The notes beneath the pieces were generated by a model. That model was not told the origin of the DNA. It ran no database searches and saw only the letters and a program-made list of their open reading frames with translations. Position numbers and translations under genes: made by a program. From JAAZGD01 sp034003765 (GTDB lineage Bacteria; Bacillota; Clostridia; Peptostreptococcales; Anaerovoracaceae): a stretch of DNA of 54,120 nt. Positions 51,099-54,120 of the stretch are shown in pieces. Numbering within the stretch: the first letter of the stretch is position 1; each line of letters opens with the position of its first letter. The DNA lies in contig JAVEXZ010000014.1 in the NCBI GenBank assembly GCA_034003765.1, forward strand, positions 1-54,120, read 5' to 3'.

Positions 51099-52057
51099 TG
51101 AATGTACTATTTTTAATCGTCCAACAGACCATGTTTTTTTCTATTCCTCTGTTGATAGTAGCATTAGGGGGGCTCTTTTCTGAACGAGGAGGGGTAACAA
51201 ATATAGCCTTAGACGGGATGATGATAATGGGAGCATTTACAAGCATCTTTTTTATCAACCAAATGCAAGCTACTATGAGTGGTCAATCCTTACTACTAAT
51301 CGCCATTCTTATAGCTGTAGGAACAGGAGCTATTTTCTCTCTACTTCATGCTTATGCTTCCATTAACATGAAATCAGACCAGATAATAAGCGGTACAGCC
51401 ATAAATATGCTGGCCCCAGCCTTTGCAATATACGTGGCCAGAATGATCCAAGACAATGGAATTCAACAAATTTCTTTTAACAACACATTCCGTATTTCAT
51501 CAGTTCCAATCTTGGGAGATATACCAGTTATTGGTGGACTATTCTTTAGGAATGCATATATCACTACTTATATAGGATTTGCGATTTTGATAGTTTCAGT
51601 TATTGTCCTTTATAAGACAAAATTTGGTTTGCGACTAAGAGCTTGTGGTGAGCACCCTCATGCGGCAGATTCTGTGGGGATTAATGTTTACAAAATGCGT
51701 TATGCGGGGGTTATTATTTCAGGTGCTTTGGCAGGTTTGGGCGGCTTAGTTTTTGTGGTTCCTACTTCTACGAATTTTAATGCTACGGTATCAGGATATG
51801 GTTTCTTGGCTTTAGCCGTCATGATATTTGGCCAGTGGAAACCTCTTAGGGTATTATTCGCTGCACTTTTCTTTGGGTTAATGAAGACCATAGCAGCTGC
51901 ATCTTCTGTAATACCTATACTGGCTACATTACCCATACCTAGTGATGTTTATAAAATGACTCCTTTCATTGCCACACTAATTGTGTTGGCCTTTAGCTCT
52001 AAAGATTCTCAAGCACCAAGAGCTGTTGCAATACCTTACGATAAAGGAAGTAGGTAG
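51098..52057 (+). CDS. Nucleoside ABC transporter permease 2
   Basis: This is the second permease, like NupQ, of 319 residues with about nine helices. LIVALGGLFSERGGVTNIALDG at about residues 20-41 is typical, given here as GGLFSERGGVTNIALDG. RACGEHPHAADSVGINV at about 181-197 is the coupling loop. Its ATG overlaps the stop of permease 1 by one base. The ygiQ-type gene starts one base after its stop. Confidence 0.92.
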   Translation: MNVLFLIVQQTMFFSIPLLIVALGGLFSERGGVTNIALDGMMIMGAFTSIFFINQMQATMSGQSLLLIAILIAVGTGAIFSLLHAYASINMKSDQIISGTAINMLAPAFAIYVARMIQDNGIQQISFNNTFRISSVPILGDIPVIGGLFFRNAYITTYIGFAILIVSVIVLYKTKFGLRLRACGEHPHAADSVGINVYKMRYAGVIISGALAGLGGLVFVVPTSTNFNATVSGYGFLALAVMIFGQWKPLRVLFAALFFGLMKTIAAASSVIPILATLPIPSDVYKMTPFIATLIVLAFSSKDSQAPRAVAIPYDKGSR

Positions 52058-52058
52058 T

Positions 52059-53930
52059 ATGGCCTTTTTACCTGTATCCAAAGCTGATATGACAAAAGAG
52101 GGTTGGGAACAAGTTGACTTTGTTTTAATTACGGGGGATGCCTATGTGGATCATCCCTCTTTTGGTCATGCTATTATTGGCAGGGTTTTGGAAAGCCATG
52201 GTTATAAAGTTGCTGTTTTGGCCCAACCTCATTGGACTAACACCGAAGATTTCAAAAAATTTGGAAAACCCCGACTGGGGTTTCTAATTAGCTCGGGGAA
52301 TGTTGACTCTATGGTAAATCACTTTTCTGTTTTCAAGCAACGCCGCAGGGCAGACAGCTATTCTCCTGGAGGGCAAACAGCTAATAGGCCAGACAGGGCA
52401 GTAATTGTTTACAGTAACCTGGCAAGACAAGCTTATAAGGATGTGCCTATTATAATCGGTGGGATTGAAGGCAGTCTTAGAAGGTTTGCCCATTACGACT
52501 ATTGGGATGATAAGGTTAGGCGATCTATACTACTTGATGCAAAAGCTGATTTAATAATCTATGGAATGGGGGAGAGAGCTATAATAGAGGTAGCTGAAGC
52601 CCTAGATTCGGGTATTGGTATTAAAGATATTGGATGGATTAGGGGGACAACATCCAAGCTGCTAAATTACGGCTTTCGGGAGGGAGTATCAGGAGAAGCT
52701 TTTGAACAAGAAAATTTTTCCGATGATGACACTATTGTTTTGCCCCACTATGATGATATCAAAACAAGTTCATCCAACCTAGATGACATTTCGAAAGCAA
52801 AGGCCCTCTATGGAAAAAGCTTCCTACTTCAGTACCAAAACAATGATTATATTAATGGCAAGAGACTTGTTGAAAAATATGATTCTAATATCTATGTTGT
52901 TCAAAACCCTCCTCAAGAACCGTTAAACACCCTGGAGTTAGATGACCTTTATGAATTAGAGTATGAAGGCACCTACCATCCCATCTATGAGAAGCAAGGT
53001 GGTGTGCCAGCTATACAAGAGGTAAAGTTCAGCATTACGGCTAATAGAGGATGCTTTGGGGGCTGCAGTTTCTGTGCTTTAACCTACCATCAAGGCAGGG
53101 AGGTAAGAGGGAGAAGCAAGACCTCAATTGTTAGGGAAGCGGAAAAGCTTACAAAGCGGGTTGACTTTAAAGGTTACATACACGATATTGGTGGACCAAC
53201 TGCAAACTTTAACAAGGCCGCTTGCAAGAAGCAAGGGGAAGAGGGTGTATGCAAAAATAAGGACTGTATGTATCCTGAACCTTGTCGTCAATTGATTGTA
53301 GACCACCAGGGGTATCTTGATATCTTAAGAAATGTAAGGAAATTGGATGGGGTTAAGAAGGTATTTATCAGATCGGGGATTCGTTATGATTACCTTTTAG
53401 CAGATCCACAAGGGGATGCTTTTATTGAAGAACTATGTAAATACCATGTAAGTGGAACACTAAAAGTTGCCCCAGAACATGTATCAGATAGGGTCCTCGA
53501 AAAGATGAGAAAACCGAACAAAGAGGTTTTTTTAGAATTCAGTAAAAAATACAAGAAGGCCAACGAAAAGCTTGGCTTAAAGCAGTATATGATTCCCTAT
53601 TTTATTTCATCCCATCCAGGGTCCACAATGGATGATGCAATTGAACTTGCACTTTTCCTCAAGGAAAGTGGTTTCGTACCAGATCAGGTACAAGATTTTT
53701 ATCCGACCCCAGGGACCCTGTCTACATGCATGTACTATACAGGGCTAGACCCATTTACGGGAAAGGAAGTATATATACCAAGAGATATTGAAGAAAAGAG
53801 AATGCAAAGGGCTTTGATGCACTTCAACAAAGATGATAACAAGGAGCGAGTAAGAAAAGCACTAATAAAAAGTGGGCGAGAAGATTTGATAAAGCCCTTG
53901 GCCTCTTATTCAAAACCAAGGACCAAATAA
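52059..53930 (+). CDS. YgiQ-family radical SAM protein
   Basis: This is a large radical SAM protein of unknown reaction. The frame is open from 51981 inside the permease gene, but ATG 52059 gives MAFLPVSKADMTKEGW, the family start, and 623 residues, with AAAGGAAG at 52043-52050. The N-terminal part has DAYVDHPSFGHAIIGRVLE. The 4Fe-4S motif CFGGCSFC is in TANRGCFGGCSFCALTYHQG at about residues 325-344. GGIEGSLRRFAHYDYWDD and a small Cys group (CKKQGEEGVCKNKDCMYPEPC) are further traits, the latter split as CKKQGEEGVCKNKDC and MYPEPC. It is probably co-transcribed with the transporter, with no obvious link in function. Confidence 0.9.
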   Translation: MAFLPVSKADMTKEGWEQVDFVLITGDAYVDHPSFGHAIIGRVLESHGYKVAVLAQPHWTNTEDFKKFGKPRLGFLISSGNVDSMVNHFSVFKQRRRADSYSPGGQTANRPDRAVIVYSNLARQAYKDVPIIIGGIEGSLRRFAHYDYWDDKVRRSILLDAKADLIIYGMGERAIIEVAEALDSGIGIKDIGWIRGTTSKLLNYGFREGVSGEAFEQENFSDDDTIVLPHYDDIKTSSSNLDDISKAKALYGKSFLLQYQNNDYINGKRLVEKYDSNIYVVQNPPQEPLNTLELDDLYELEYEGTYHPIYEKQGGVPAIQEVKFSITANRGCFGGCSFCALTYHQGREVRGRSKTSIVREAEKLTKRVDFKGYIHDIGGPTANFNKAACKKQGEEGVCKNKDCMYPEPCRQLIVDHQGYLDILRNVRKLDGVKKVFIRSGIRYDYLLADPQGDAFIEELCKYHVSGTLKVAPEHVSDRVLEKMRKPNKEVFLEFSKKYKKANEKLGLKQYMIPYFISSHPGSTMDDAIELALFLKESGFVPDQVQDFYPTPGTLSTCMYYTGLDPFTGKEVYIPRDIEEKRMQRALMHFNKDDNKERVRKALIKSGREDLIKPLASYSKPRTK

Positions 53931-53952
53931 CAACAAAATAGAAAACTTTAGT

Positions 53953-54120
53953 ATAAACAATATAACCTGGCGGAGAATCCAATATAAGGTACCTCCTTAA
54001 AATGGACAATCATCCTCCGAAAATAAACAATATAACCTGGCGGAGAATCCAATATAACTGGGATATAAATCTGACGGAGAATGCAGTATAAGGGCTATCC
54101 TAAAATGCAATACAAAAACT
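53953..54120 (+). repeat. Degenerate repeat array at the right edge
   Basis: A 35-bp sequence with ACCTGGCGGAGAATCCAATA occurs identically at 53953-53987 and 54023-54057. A third, degenerate copy (CTGACGGAGAATGCAGTA) lies at about 54070-54088 and continues with CCTAAAATG, as copy 1 continues with CCTTAAAATG. The period is about 70 bp, then 49 bp. CTCCG before copy 2 can pair with CGGAG inside it. The array runs to the window edge; it may be an intergenic repeat or the end of a mobile element. Confidence 0.75.

Noticed and set aside
53931..54120. CRISPR array at the right edge
   Set aside because: Copies are too few, spacing is uneven (70 and about 49 bp), the third copy is degenerate, and no cas gene is present.

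Overview
The window is 54 kb of a low-to-moderate GC, strictly anaerobic Firmicute, most likely class Clostridia. The evidence is the Gram-positive order of the S10-spc-alpha ribosomal super-operon, zinc-type S14, S4 and L36, strong AAAGGAGG-like ribosome binding sites, a complete rnfCDGEAB operon, a C. difficile-type 421-residue glutamate dehydrogenase and a Bmp-type nucleoside ABC transporter. I do not name a genus. All 65 protein genes that I accept (including a 19-codon leader peptide and the 37-codon rpmJ) and the single tRNA lie on the + strand, as expected near a replication origin.

Layout. Positions 1-590 hold a terminator, a good sigma-A promoter (322-350) and a structured leader of about 230 nt. 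Positions 591-15845 hold the ribosomal super-operon rpsJ to rplQ, with secY, adk, map, infA and rpoA inside it, closed by a terminator. A PAS-PAS-GGDEF-HD-GYP sensor follows (15924-17744), then an ECF transporter cassette (ecfA1, ecfA2, ecfT, queT) and trmB. A class I aminotransferase (21539-22792) ends in a strong bidirectional-looking terminator. Next come the arginine genes argC-argJ-argB-argD, preceded by a promoter, a small ORF with three Arg codons, nested hairpins and an intrinsic terminator, which together look like an attenuator. A tRNA-Gly(CCC) with its own promoter and terminator, gluD and ogt follow.

Positions 30463-34396 hold an M20-type ureido hydrolase with preT and preA. These give the first and last steps of reductive pyrimidine breakdown; dihydropyrimidinase is not in the window. 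A TGS-less thrS, the Rnf operon with a DUF2007 gene, a YtrA-type GntR/ABC operon with a clear operator, an SppA protease whose N-terminus is an expanding 12-bp tandem repeat broken by an assembly gap, a nucleoside ABC transporter (lipoprotein, ATPase, two permeases) and a YgiQ-type radical SAM protein complete the gene content. The window ends in a degenerate repeat that runs off the edge.

How the genes work together. The first third is the translation and secretion core. queT and trmB both serve tRNA modification. gluD, the aminotransferase and the arg genes share the glutamate/2-oxoglutarate pool. The pre genes and the nucleoside transporter both concern nucleobase or nucleoside use. Rnf couples reduced ferredoxin to NAD+ reduction and ion pumping. 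The most promising regulatory finding is the arginine leader. Other points of interest are the S10 leader with mutually exclusive pairings, the YtrA operator, and short tandem duplications that recur in several intergenic regions and in two coding starts.
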